Below, one piece after another: positions 25,261 to 32,248 of a stretch of DNA of 64,000 nucleotides. The notes under the pieces are model-generated. The model did no database searches. It saw nothing but the letters and a program-made list of their open reading frames with translations, and had not been told where the DNA came from. This stretch comes from Ramlibacter albus (GTDB taxonomy: Bacteria; Pseudomonadota; Gammaproteobacteria; Burkholderiales; Burkholderiaceae_C). Made by a program: the position numbers and the translations under genes. Within the stretch, counting starts at the first letter, position 1, and the number at the start of each line of letters is the position of its first letter. The stretch is taken from assembly GCF_014297445.1 (NCBI RefSeq), contig NZ_JACORU010000001.1:1-64000 (forward strand), written 5' to 3'.

Positions 25261-26493
25261 CTACAGGTCGGCCCGACCGCCAAGCAGTTGCCTGGCGATC
25301 GTGCGACGCTGGATTTCTGCCGTCCCGTCGGGGATGCGCATCACCCGTGCGAAGCGCCAGCCTTCCTCGATCCGCAACTCGTTGGTCAACCCCATCGCTC
25401 CATGGACTTGGATGCTGCGGTCCATGACGCGGCCGAGCATTTCCGTGGCGAAGGCCTTGACCATGCTCACCTGCGCGGTAGCGGTATCACCGCGGTCCAC
25501 GCGCCACGCGCAGTTCTGGACCATGGACTTGGCGGCGTAGATCTCCATCGCGGAGTCGGCCAGCATGAACTGGATGGCTTGGTGCTCCGCGATGGGCACG
25601 CCCTGGGTCTTGCGTACCTTCGCGTACTCGACGGCTTGGTCCAAGGCCCACCGCGCCAGCCCGAGGCAAGTCGCCGCCATCCCGACGCGGCCGGCATTCA
25701 CACCGTCCATCGCGACCGACAATCCCCTCCCTTCGGAGCCAAGACGATGATCATCGTGCACGCGAACGTTGTCCAGAACCACGACCCCGGTGTCGCCGCC
25801 GAGGTGGCCCAAAGTGGAGATCACCCGCGGCACTGAAAATCCGGGCGATCGGGTGTCGACGAAGAACCCCGTGACGCCGCCCTGGTGCCTTGCCGCCGCA
25901 TCGGTGTCGGTCACCGCAAACACCATCGCGTAATCCGCATACGGCGAATTGGTGATCCACTGCTTCGTGCCGTTCAATACCCAGTGGTCGCCATCGCGCG
26001 TCGCGCGTGTTTTCATGGCGAAGACGTCGGAGCCGGCATCGGGCTCGCTCAGGCCGAAACACAGGGTCTTGTCACCGCTCGCGATCGAGTCGCGATACCG
26101 CGCGAAGACCCCCGCGTCCAGGTGCCGTAGCACGGGCGACAGGCCGTTGGTAAAGGGGGACGGCAACACCACGGTCTGAATCAGGGGGTGGCCGGGTCCA
26201 AATCGGTGGTTCAGCGTTTCCTGGATGTGCGCCATGGCCTGTGCGCCCATGCCCGCGCCGCCCAGCGCCTCCCCGCCGAAGAGGTTGTAATAGCCCAGCT
26301 CCGCGGAGCACATGCGGACTTGCCGCCTCAGTGCCAGCACCTGCGGTACAAAGCGGCCGTCCGGCTGGAACATCGTGCGTTCGCTGGACAGCACGCCGCG
26401 GTACTCGTCCTCGAGCGGGAGAACCTCGCGTTCGACGAAGCGCAGGATCGCCTCGCCGATCGCCCGGGTATCCGCGTCGACTTCGAAGTCCAT
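25261..26493 (-). CDS. acyl-CoA dehydrogenase with Asp at the catalytic-Glu position, 410 aa
   Basis: ACAD of the ACAD10/11-like branch. Features are a long N-terminal section with EREVLPLEDEYRG, CFGLSEPDAGSDVFAMKT, NGTKQWITNSPYADY, TQGVPIAEHQAIQFMLAD and VHGAMGLTNELRIEEGW. The C-terminal site reads MRIPDGTAEIQRR, so Asp occupies the place of the usual Glu. The helix-G alternative is NAGRVGM, which has no Glu. Asp at this site is common in ACAD10/11-type proteins. It is preceded by the DUF35 gene and followed 19 bp later by the TauD gene. Confidence 0.9.
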   Translation of the reverse strand: MDFEVDADTRAIGEAILRFVEREVLPLEDEYRGVLSSERTMFQPDGRFVPQVLALRRQVRMCSAELGYYNLFGGEALGGAGMGAQAMAHIQETLNHRFGPGHPLIQTVVLPSPFTNGLSPVLRHLDAGVFARYRDSIASGDKTLCFGLSEPDAGSDVFAMKTRATRDGDHWVLNGTKQWITNSPYADYAMVFAVTDTDAAARHQGGVTGFFVDTRSPGFSVPRVISTLGHLGGDTGVVVLDNVRVHDDHRLGSEGRGLSVAMDGVNAGRVGMAATCLGLARWALDQAVEYAKVRKTQGVPIAEHQAIQFMLADSAMEIYAAKSMVQNCAWRVDRGDTATAQVSMVKAFATEMLGRVMDRSIQVHGAMGLTNELRIEEGWRFARVMRIPDGTAEIQRRTIARQLLGGRADL

Positions 26494-26500
26494 GTGCCCC

Positions 26501-26902
26501 TCAGGCCGGCTTGAACCTGGGCAAAGTGACCTCTTCTGTCACGGCATCGAAAGCGACGCACACGCGCTGGCCGATGCGGATCGAGTCCACGTCGTCCGTC
26601 ACGACATTTGTCATCATGCGCGCGCCTTCGTCGAGATCCACCACAGCGATGACGTAGGGCACATCCGGCTTGAATGCCGGGCCCGCCGGCCGGCGCGCGA
26701 CCGTGTAGCTGTAGATGGTGCCGGTTCCACGCGCGTCGGACCAGACCAGCGCATCGCTGTGGCAATGCGGGCACAGCGCCCGAGGATAGAAGTGATGGCG
26801 GCCGCAATCGCGGCAGCGCTTGAGGACCAGGCGTCGCTCCTTCAGGGCGCTCCAGTAAGGCGCGCTCTCGGGGTCGATAATGGGCAGCGGCTTGTCGTAC
26901 AT
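26501..26902 (-). CDS. DUF35 OB-fold protein with zinc ribbon, 133 aa
   Basis: Small acyl-CoA-associated protein: an N-terminal helix (YWSALKERRLVLKRC), a rubredoxin-like zinc ribbon with Cys30-x2-Cys33 and Cys44-x2-Cys47, then an OB-fold (GTIYSYTVARRP, YVIAVVDLDEGAR). DUF35 proteins form complexes with thiolase-like partners and with MaoC-like hydratases, for example the Ltp2-ChsH2 aldolase of steroid side-chain degradation. The thiolase-like gene lies just upstream, 14 bp away. ATG 26902 follows that gene's stop. The longer frame to 27016 overlaps it. Confidence 0.88.
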   Translation of the reverse strand: MYDKPLPIIDPESAPYWSALKERRLVLKRCRDCGRHHFYPRALCPHCHSDALVWSDARGTGTIYSYTVARRPAGPAFKPDVPYVIAVVDLDEGARMMTNVVTDDVDSIRIGQRVCVAFDAVTEEVTLPRFKPA

Positions 26903-26916
26903 GATGGTCGGTTGGG

Positions 26917-28089
26917 TTATCGCGTCGAGAGGATGCAGGTCGCCCCGCTGGAGAGCGTTCCGCCCGTGCCGTGCACGAGCGCGGTTGCGGCGTCGGCGAC
27001 CTGGCGCGCACCGCATTCCCCGCGAAGCTGCCGGACAGCCTCGATCAGCAGGAAGATCCCGTACATCCCGGGGTGCGCGTACGAAAGCCCTCCCCCATTG
27101 GTGTTCATCGCGAACTCGCCGCCGGGAGCCGTGCGCTGGTTCGACACGAACGCGCCGCCTTCGCCGCGTGCGCAGAACCCGAGCGCCTCCAGGGTGAGCA
27201 GCACGGTGATGGTGAACGAGTCATACAGTTCCACCACGTCGATCTGGTCAGGGCGCATCCCGGCCATGGCCAACGCCTCGCGGCCGGCGATCTCCGCCGC
27301 CGTGAGCCTCGCGAGGTCGGGCATCGCGGCGATTGTCCAGTGCGTATGGGCCTCGCCGTAACCGCGGACGTGCACCGGCCGCCGATGGCCGATCGCCCTC
27401 GCGTGTTCGGCCGTCGTCATCACGACCGCGCCCCCCCCATCGGTGACCAAGCACACGTCGAGCAAGTGCAACGGGTCCGAAATCATTGGGCTGGCCAGCA
27501 CGTCGTCGATGGTCAATGGCTCGCGCATGGTCGCTGCGGGGTTCAGCGCAGCCCACTTGCGCGTGGCGACCGCGATCTCCGCAAGCTGCTGCGAGGTCGT
27601 GCCATGTTCGTGCATGTGACGCATCGCCGCGAGGGCATAGCCTCCCACCGGCGTGGGCATGCCCCAGGGCGTCTCGTACTGCATCGTCAGGACCGACGGC
27701 CGGCCTGCCAGGTTGCGGCTCGCCTCGCTTCTTTGCAGGCTGCCGTAGGTGATCAAAGCCACTTCGCAGCGGCCGGCCTCGATCGCCGTCGCCGCGTGCG
27801 CCACGTGCGCCTCGAAGGCCGAGCCGCCGATGTTCGTGCCGTCCACGAAACGCGGGGCGATGCCGAGGTATTCCGACAGGGTTACCGTGGCCAGCTGGCC
27901 GGGGCCGGGCACACCCCACATGCCCGCGGTCAGCAGGCCGTCCACTTCCTGCATCGGAATCCCGGCATCGGCCAGGGCATCCCTCGCGCACAGCGCCTGC
28001 GCCTGCAGCACCGACATCGGCGTGGTCACCTTCCCATCCTTCAAGGGCAGGTCGGCCACACCGACGATCACCGCCTCACGATTGCTCAT
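26917..28089 (-). CDS. thiolase-like (SCP-x/lipid-transfer type) protein lacking the nucleophilic Cys, 390 aa
   Basis: Thiolase-fold protein of the SCP-x/Ltp group. At the nucleophilic-Cys site (C-G-S in thiolases) it reads TNIGGSAFEAH (85-95), so Cys is replaced by Gly. The C-terminal NGGGLSYAHPGMYG keeps the His-Pro. VELYDSFT holds a Tyr at a place used as acid/base in Ltp2-type aldolases (from memory). It is therefore more likely a retro-aldolase or decarboxylating partner than a true thiolase. It is encoded with a DUF35 protein, which would form the complex. First gene of this minus operon, with a putative operator 35 bp upstream. Confidence 0.85.
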   Translation of the reverse strand: MSNREAVIVGVADLPLKDGKVTTPMSVLQAQALCARDALADAGIPMQEVDGLLTAGMWGVPGPGQLATVTLSEYLGIAPRFVDGTNIGGSAFEAHVAHAATAIEAGRCEVALITYGSLQRSEASRNLAGRPSVLTMQYETPWGMPTPVGGYALAAMRHMHEHGTTSQQLAEIAVATRKWAALNPAATMREPLTIDDVLASPMISDPLHLLDVCLVTDGGGAVVMTTAEHARAIGHRRPVHVRGYGEAHTHWTIAAMPDLARLTAAEIAGREALAMAGMRPDQIDVVELYDSFTITVLLTLEALGFCARGEGGAFVSNQRTAPGGEFAMNTNGGGLSYAHPGMYGIFLLIEAVRQLRGECGARQVADAATALVHGTGGTLSSGATCILSTR

Positions 28090-28123
28090 GTCCGCGTTTC
28101 TCCGTCACAATCCGATTTTTTCC

Positions 28124-28137
28124 CAAACAAATGTTAG
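28124..28137. promoter_or_regulatory. putative TetR operator, copy 2 (CAAAC-AAAT-GTTAG)
   Basis: A 5-4-5 imperfect inverted repeat in the 57-bp region between the divergent thiolase-like and SDR genes. The right half GTTAG is identical to copies 1, 3 and 4. It lies 9 bp upstream of the SDR start. Confidence 0.5.
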
Positions 28138-28146
28138 GTTGATTCT

Positions 28147-28956
28147 ATGACGAATCTGAGTTCCCGACAATCGCCTCGCCTGTCGGATGCAATCGCCCTC
28201 GTCACGGGCGCCACCGCCTATATCGGGCGGGCGATCGCGCTGGAGCTCGCGCGCCGCGGCGCGCGCGTCGTTGTCAGCGGCCGCAATGCCGACGCAGGCC
28301 GGTCGGTCGTCGCCGAGATCGAGGCGGCTGGGGGGCACGCGGAGTTCGCGGGTGCCGACCTGGCCGATCGCATGGCGGTCAAGGCGCTCGTCGAGGGCAT
28401 TGTGAGTCGCCATGGACGACTGGACGTGCTGGCGGCCAGCGGCGCGGGCGCCAGCAGCGACTCGCTGGCCTTCAAGCTTTTCATGGACATGAGCGGCGAT
28501 GACTTCGATACCTACATCCGCTCGCACTGGCTGGCGCGGGCGCACGTGATCCAGGCGGCCGCGGCGGCGATGCGAGCGCAGGGGCGCGGCAAGATCGTCG
28601 CCATCGGCACTGACGCGGGCCGCGTGGCGACCGTCGGCGAGTCCTTCATCGGCGGGGCCACGGGCGGCATGATGCAGATGTGCCGCGTTCTCGCGCGCGA
28701 GCTCGGCCGAGACGGGATCCGCATCAATGCCGTTGCGATGAGCTACATCGCGGATGCCGAACCACGCTGGGGCGGTGCTTCCCCCGCGCTGGCAGGCCAT
28801 GAGCGTGGGATGTTGCAGCAATTGAAGAAGCGGATGCTGTTTCCCGTGCACTGCGACGACATCGCGCGAGCCGTGGCCTTCTTCGCCGGACCGGAATCGG
28901 ATGCCATCACCGGGCAGACGCTCAGCGTCAATGGCGGCCTGAGCACGCCGGGCTGA
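28147..28956 (+). CDS. SDR-fold protein with degenerate catalytic tetrad, 269 aa
   Basis: Rossmann-fold SDR: LVTGATAYIGRAIALELARR (19-38) is the TGxxxGxG-type nucleotide site, and the C-terminal DAITGQTLSVNGG is typical. However the catalytic residues are changed. The NNAG motif reads AASGAG (96-101), the Ser strand reads VAIGTDAG, and YxxxK reads FIGGA (Phe167, Ala171). It is unlikely to be an ordinary alcohol dehydrogenase. It may bind nucleotide or acyl-CoA without dehydrogenation, or be a partner subunit. It is a single plus-strand gene, divergent from the thiolase-like operon. Confidence 0.85.
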   Translation: MTNLSSRQSPRLSDAIALVTGATAYIGRAIALELARRGARVVVSGRNADAGRSVVAEIEAAGGHAEFAGADLADRMAVKALVEGIVSRHGRLDVLAASGAGASSDSLAFKLFMDMSGDDFDTYIRSHWLARAHVIQAAAAAMRAQGRGKIVAIGTDAGRVATVGESFIGGATGGMMQMCRVLARELGRDGIRINAVAMSYIADAEPRWGGASPALAGHERGMLQQLKKRMLFPVHCDDIARAVAFFAGPESDAITGQTLSVNGGLSTPG

Positions 28957-28981
28957 CGCCGTTCGACGACGCTTGGAAAGC

Positions 28982-28995
28982 GAGCGTTTGCGCTC
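28982..28995. terminator. weak hairpin between convergent genes
   Basis: GAGCG-TTTG-CGCTC is a 5-bp stem at the junction of the convergent SDR and ligase genes, overlapping the ligase stop codon. Short and without a U-run, so a marginal call. Confidence 0.2.
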
Positions 28996-30502
28996 AGCCG
29001 GCGTGCGCCGCCTTGACGGCCGCGCGGTCGACGGCTCCGTCCGCGGAACGCGCAAGTCGGTCCACGAAAACAACATGCTTGGGCTTCTTGTACCGCGCGA
29101 TCCGCTGCCCGACGAATTCGATCAACTCGTCTGCCTGAATCGACACCCCGGATTTCAACTCGCAGACGGCCTTGACCGCCTCGCCCCATTGCGGATCGGC
29201 CACGCCGAACACCACAGCTCCCGCGATGGCGGGATGTTCCCCGAGCGCGCGCTCGACTTCCGCGGGATAAACGTTCTCGCCTCCAGGCTTGATCAGTTCC
29301 TTGGCAGGGGAGCGGCCCAGGTACCACAAATAGCCGTCTGCATCGAGGCGGCCCATGTCGCCGGTGTGGTGCCAGCCGTCGCGAAACGTCAGCGCGTTGT
29401 CGGCGTCGCGTTGCCAGTACCCGCGAAACACCATCGGCCCGCGCACAAGGATCTCGCCGGCACTTCCCGCTGGCAGTAGCACGCCCGCGTCGTCGGCGAT
29501 GGCCACCACGTGCCCATCGACGGGACGACCGGCGCTACCGGGCCGCTCGGCCAGCGGCGCCATGGAGATGGAACCTGATGTTTCGGTCTGGCCATAAGCC
29601 GACCAGAATCGGGCATGAGGGCATGTGGAAGCGAAACGCGCAAGGGTTTCGGGCGACTCGATGCCGCTCACCACACGTAGCGCTTTCAGTCCCGATCCCT
29701 GCGCCGCCGCTGCATCCAGCAGCCCCGACAACATCGGAGGGAATGAGCCCATGAGGCTGCCGCCCTCGTGGTCGATCGCTCCGAGAACGGCCTTCGGGTC
29801 GAAGCGCGGCAACACGAAGGTCGACCCGCCGCCGGCCTGCGTGGCAAGCCACATCGCGATGCCCGCGATGTGAAACAGCGGCAACACTCCGACATGAACG
29901 TCTTCGCACGTCAGGCCCCATGCGCGTGCGGAACGGGCCGCACCCTCCAGCAAACCGCGATGAGACAGGACGGCGCCGCGCGGGCGGCCGCCGATGGCGG
30001 CTGTATGGACAATCAGCAGCCCCGCTTCGTCGTCGATGGCGGCGGGCGCGAACCGCGTTCCAACCTCGACATACAGGTCATCCGTCGTGGGCCAGCCGGG
30101 CGCCTCGGCGCCGGCCGAAAATGTCTGCATGCCCCCAATGTCGGCTGTCTGCAACTGCGCGCGGAGGTCCGGGGCGGCAACAACGATTCGTGGCGCCGTA
30201 TCGGCAACGACGTGCGCCACTTCGTCCGCGGAGAGTCGCCAGTTGACCGGCACGACAATGGCCCCCAGCCATGCGGCAGCGCCGAGGAGATCGAGATAGA
30301 GCGCACTGTTGTGCGCGATCACCGCGATGCGGTCTCCCGGACACACGCCCGCTCCTGAAAGTCCCGCGGCAAGGCTACGCACCCTTGAAGCGTATTGCGC
30401 ATGCGTCACGCGCAGCGCACCGTCCCGGTACGCCATCCGTTCCGAATGAAGGCGTGCGTTGGCTTCGATGCGATCGGCGAGCGTGAAGGATCGAAGGCTC
30501 AC
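28994..30502 (-). CDS. acyl-CoA ligase-like (ANL superfamily) with altered P-loop, 502 aa
   Basis: Adenylate-forming enzyme of the acyl-CoA ligase group: YGQTETSGSISMAPL (A5), WHTGDMGRLDADGYLWYLGR (A7-A8), KPGGENVYPAEVERAL. The phosphate-binding motif is odd, HTAAIGGRPRGAVLSH instead of YTSGTTGxPKG, with Lys replaced by Arg. The C-terminal catalytic Lys motif reads SADGAVDRAAVK, without the usual Gly-Lys. Adenylation may be slow or use another residue. GTG at 30502 has GAGGAG 8-13 bp upstream. The frame's earlier TTG at 30526 overlaps the hydrolase gene. Last gene of the minus operon from 32101. Confidence 0.85.
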   Translation of the reverse strand: MSLRSFTLADRIEANARLHSERMAYRDGALRVTHAQYASRVRSLAAGLSGAGVCPGDRIAVIAHNSALYLDLLGAAAWLGAIVVPVNWRLSADEVAHVVADTAPRIVVAAPDLRAQLQTADIGGMQTFSAGAEAPGWPTTDDLYVEVGTRFAPAAIDDEAGLLIVHTAAIGGRPRGAVLSHRGLLEGAARSARAWGLTCEDVHVGVLPLFHIAGIAMWLATQAGGGSTFVLPRFDPKAVLGAIDHEGGSLMGSFPPMLSGLLDAAAAQGSGLKALRVVSGIESPETLARFASTCPHARFWSAYGQTETSGSISMAPLAERPGSAGRPVDGHVVAIADDAGVLLPAGSAGEILVRGPMVFRGYWQRDADNALTFRDGWHHTGDMGRLDADGYLWYLGRSPAKELIKPGGENVYPAEVERALGEHPAIAGAVVFGVADPQWGEAVKAVCELKSGVSIQADELIEFVGQRIARYKKPKHVVFVDRLARSADGAVDRAAVKAAHAG

Positions 30503-30522
30503 GAAAGCGTCTCCTCGTAAAG

Positions 30523-31422
30523 TCAAGGCGTGGCGCTTTCGGCGCCGGTTGCCGGCATCGCAACACCGAGAAAATCGATCAGGCTGGCAGTGAAGATGTC
30601 GTTGGCGTCACCGGCCACCATGTGGCCGGCCTCGGCGAGTTCGTAGAAACGAACCTGCGGAAAAGCCTCGCACACGCGCGCCGCGCCGGCGGGGCTGATG
30701 ACATCGCTGCGGCCACCGCGAATCAGCGCGACATGCCCCGCATACCGTCCCAGGGAACGCGCCAGGAAATCGGGATCGTTGCGGTGGCTGTGGTTCTCAT
30801 CGTTCATCAGCCGCGGATCCCAATGCCACACCCAGCGTCCGGCCGCGTTCTGCTTCAGGTTTTTTCGGAGGCCCCTTGGGTGCGCCTGCACCGCCCGCCC
30901 GCGATAGGCGGCGATATGACGAGCCGCGTCGTCGAGGGATGCGAAACCATCGGGATGCGCCCGCATGAAGTTGACGATGCGGTCCACGCCCGCGGACTCC
31001 AGCCACGGCCCCACGTCCACCAGCGCCAGCGCGGCCACTGGCGGCGCGTCGTCGCGGCCGACCAGGGCCATCCCGATCATGCCCCCCAGCGAGGCGCCGA
31101 CGATGGATAGGGGCGAGCCCAGGCCGCGGCACAGGTTCACGACCTCGCCCGCCAGTTTGTCGACGTGGTAGTCCCCCCGCGGCGACCAGGCCGAGTCCCC
31201 GTGTCCCGGCAAATCGATCGCGACGGCCCGCCAGCCCGCGCGGGCCAGTGCTTCCACCGTGCCGTGCCACGCGTGACGGGTCTGCCCCCCCCCGTGCATC
31301 AGCAGCACTGTCGGCGCACCGGGCGCTCCCGCGACGTCGCCCACCCAAGCGCCGCCATCGAAGCCCGAAAACTCGACCTGCTTGGCGCGCGCGTGGCGTG
31401 CCCATGGTTCATGCCGGGTCAC
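30523..31422 (-). CDS. alpha/beta hydrolase, 299 aa
   Basis: Alpha/beta hydrolase with LLMHGGGQTRHAW (oxyanion), AIDLPGHGDSAW, nucleophile elbow GASLGG (Ser111), an acid candidate in IRGGRSDV and a His in EAGHMV. It is typical of the lipase/haloalkane-dehalogenase-like class and could cleave an ester or thioester. Start: GTG at 31422 with AGGTGGAG upstream. This overlaps the end of the transglutaminase-like gene (stop at 31409) by 14 bp, indicating coupling. Confidence 0.82.
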   Translation of the reverse strand: MTRHEPWARHARAKQVEFSGFDGGAWVGDVAGAPGAPTVLLMHGGGQTRHAWHGTVEALARAGWRAVAIDLPGHGDSAWSPRGDYHVDKLAGEVVNLCRGLGSPLSIVGASLGGMIGMALVGRDDAPPVAALALVDVGPWLESAGVDRIVNFMRAHPDGFASLDDAARHIAAYRGRAVQAHPRGLRKNLKQNAAGRWVWHWDPRLMNDENHSHRNDPDFLARSLGRYAGHVALIRGGRSDVISPAGAARVCEAFPQVRFYELAEAGHMVAGDANDIFTASLIDFLGVAMPATGAESATP

Positions 31423-32101
31423 CGGTCTCCACCTCGCGCTCGAAATCGACATCCCCGGTGTTGCTCATCCAAGTTTCGAACGGTGGGTAGAGTTGCGCAA
31501 ACGTCGTCAGCATCTGCTTGCGCGGGACGTCGGCGAAACTCCCCCGGTCGCGCAGGTACTCCATGTGGCGCCGCCCATGGGCGTCGAACTCGTGAAAGAT
31601 GGAATCGGTTTTTCCGTCGAATTCCAGCGGCTTGACACCGGCCTTCTCGCACAGGGAAAGGTTGAACGCAGGCGTGGCCTTGACCCACACGCGGTCGATC
31701 ATCAACTCGGTGAAGCCGTGGAAGGCAAAGATGTCCGTTCGCATCATGTCACGCAGCCTCGGGCTGGTCAGGTGATTGCGTACGTCGGCGAACCCCAGCC
31801 GCGCGGGCACGCCTAACGCGCGTGCGGACGCCGCGAGCAATGCCGCCTTGGGGACGCAAAACCCTCGCCCATTGGCGATGACCTGGCTGGCCTTGAGGCC
31901 CTGCTCCGACATGTCGAACAGGTAGGGGTCGTAACGGAAGCCATCCCGAACCGCGTAGTACAGGCGAACGGCGATTTCCCGCGGCGGCAGCCCGGGTTCC
32001 GCGTGGGCGTGCGCGAAAGCCTGCACCGACGGATGGTCGCTGTCCACGCAGCGGCCCGGTTCGAGAAAAGTGTCGGCGGTGGAACTCGAAAGGCTGGACA
32101 T
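31409..32101 (-). CDS. transglutaminase-like cysteine protein, 230 aa
   Basis: Transglutaminase-like superfamily member. The core runs RDGFRYDPYLFD, NGRGFCVPKAALLAASARAL with the probable nucleophile Cys82, VPARLGFADVRNHL, then FHGFTEL (His128) and VKATPAFN, where the usual Asp-Pro-Thr is replaced. Bacterial members are often peptidases or amidases, and the acceptor here is unknown. ATG 32101 has GAGGAG upstream. It heads a three-gene minus operon with a hydrolase and an acyl-CoA ligase, divergent from the dienoyl-CoA-reductase-like operon, with a putative operator between them. The longer frame to 32221 runs through the promoter. Confidence 0.82.
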   Translation of the reverse strand: MSSLSSSTADTFLEPGRCVDSDHPSVQAFAHAHAEPGLPPREIAVRLYYAVRDGFRYDPYLFDMSEQGLKASQVIANGRGFCVPKAALLAASARALGVPARLGFADVRNHLTSPRLRDMMRTDIFAFHGFTELMIDRVWVKATPAFNLSLCEKAGVKPLEFDGKTDSIFHEFDAHGRRHMEYLRDRGSFADVPRKQMLTTFAQLYPPFETWMSNTGDVDFEREVETGDPA

Positions 32102-32222
32102 GCAGCAAGAACTCCTCTGAAGGACGCGGGCTGTCGCAGGACGTTTCTCCGGCCGCGCGCTGACGCGGGCCAGGAACAACGCGCCGATGCGCATGCCCGA
32201 CGGATACGATATCATATCCAAC

Positions 32223-32236
32223 CGAACAGACGTTAG
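32223..32236. promoter_or_regulatory. putative TetR operator, copy 3 (CGAAC-AGAC-GTTAG)
   Basis: A 5-4-5 imperfect inverted repeat located 12 bp upstream of ATG 32249 in the 147-bp divergent region. The AT-rich stretch GATATCATATCC just to its left could serve a promoter element. The right half is identical to copies 1, 2 and 4. Confidence 0.5.
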
Positions 32237-32248
32237 TTAGCTCCGCCG

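Noticed and set aside
26917..28089. Calling this a normal acetyl-CoA acetyltransferase
   Set aside because: The nucleophilic Cys position is Gly, so thiolytic activity is unlikely.
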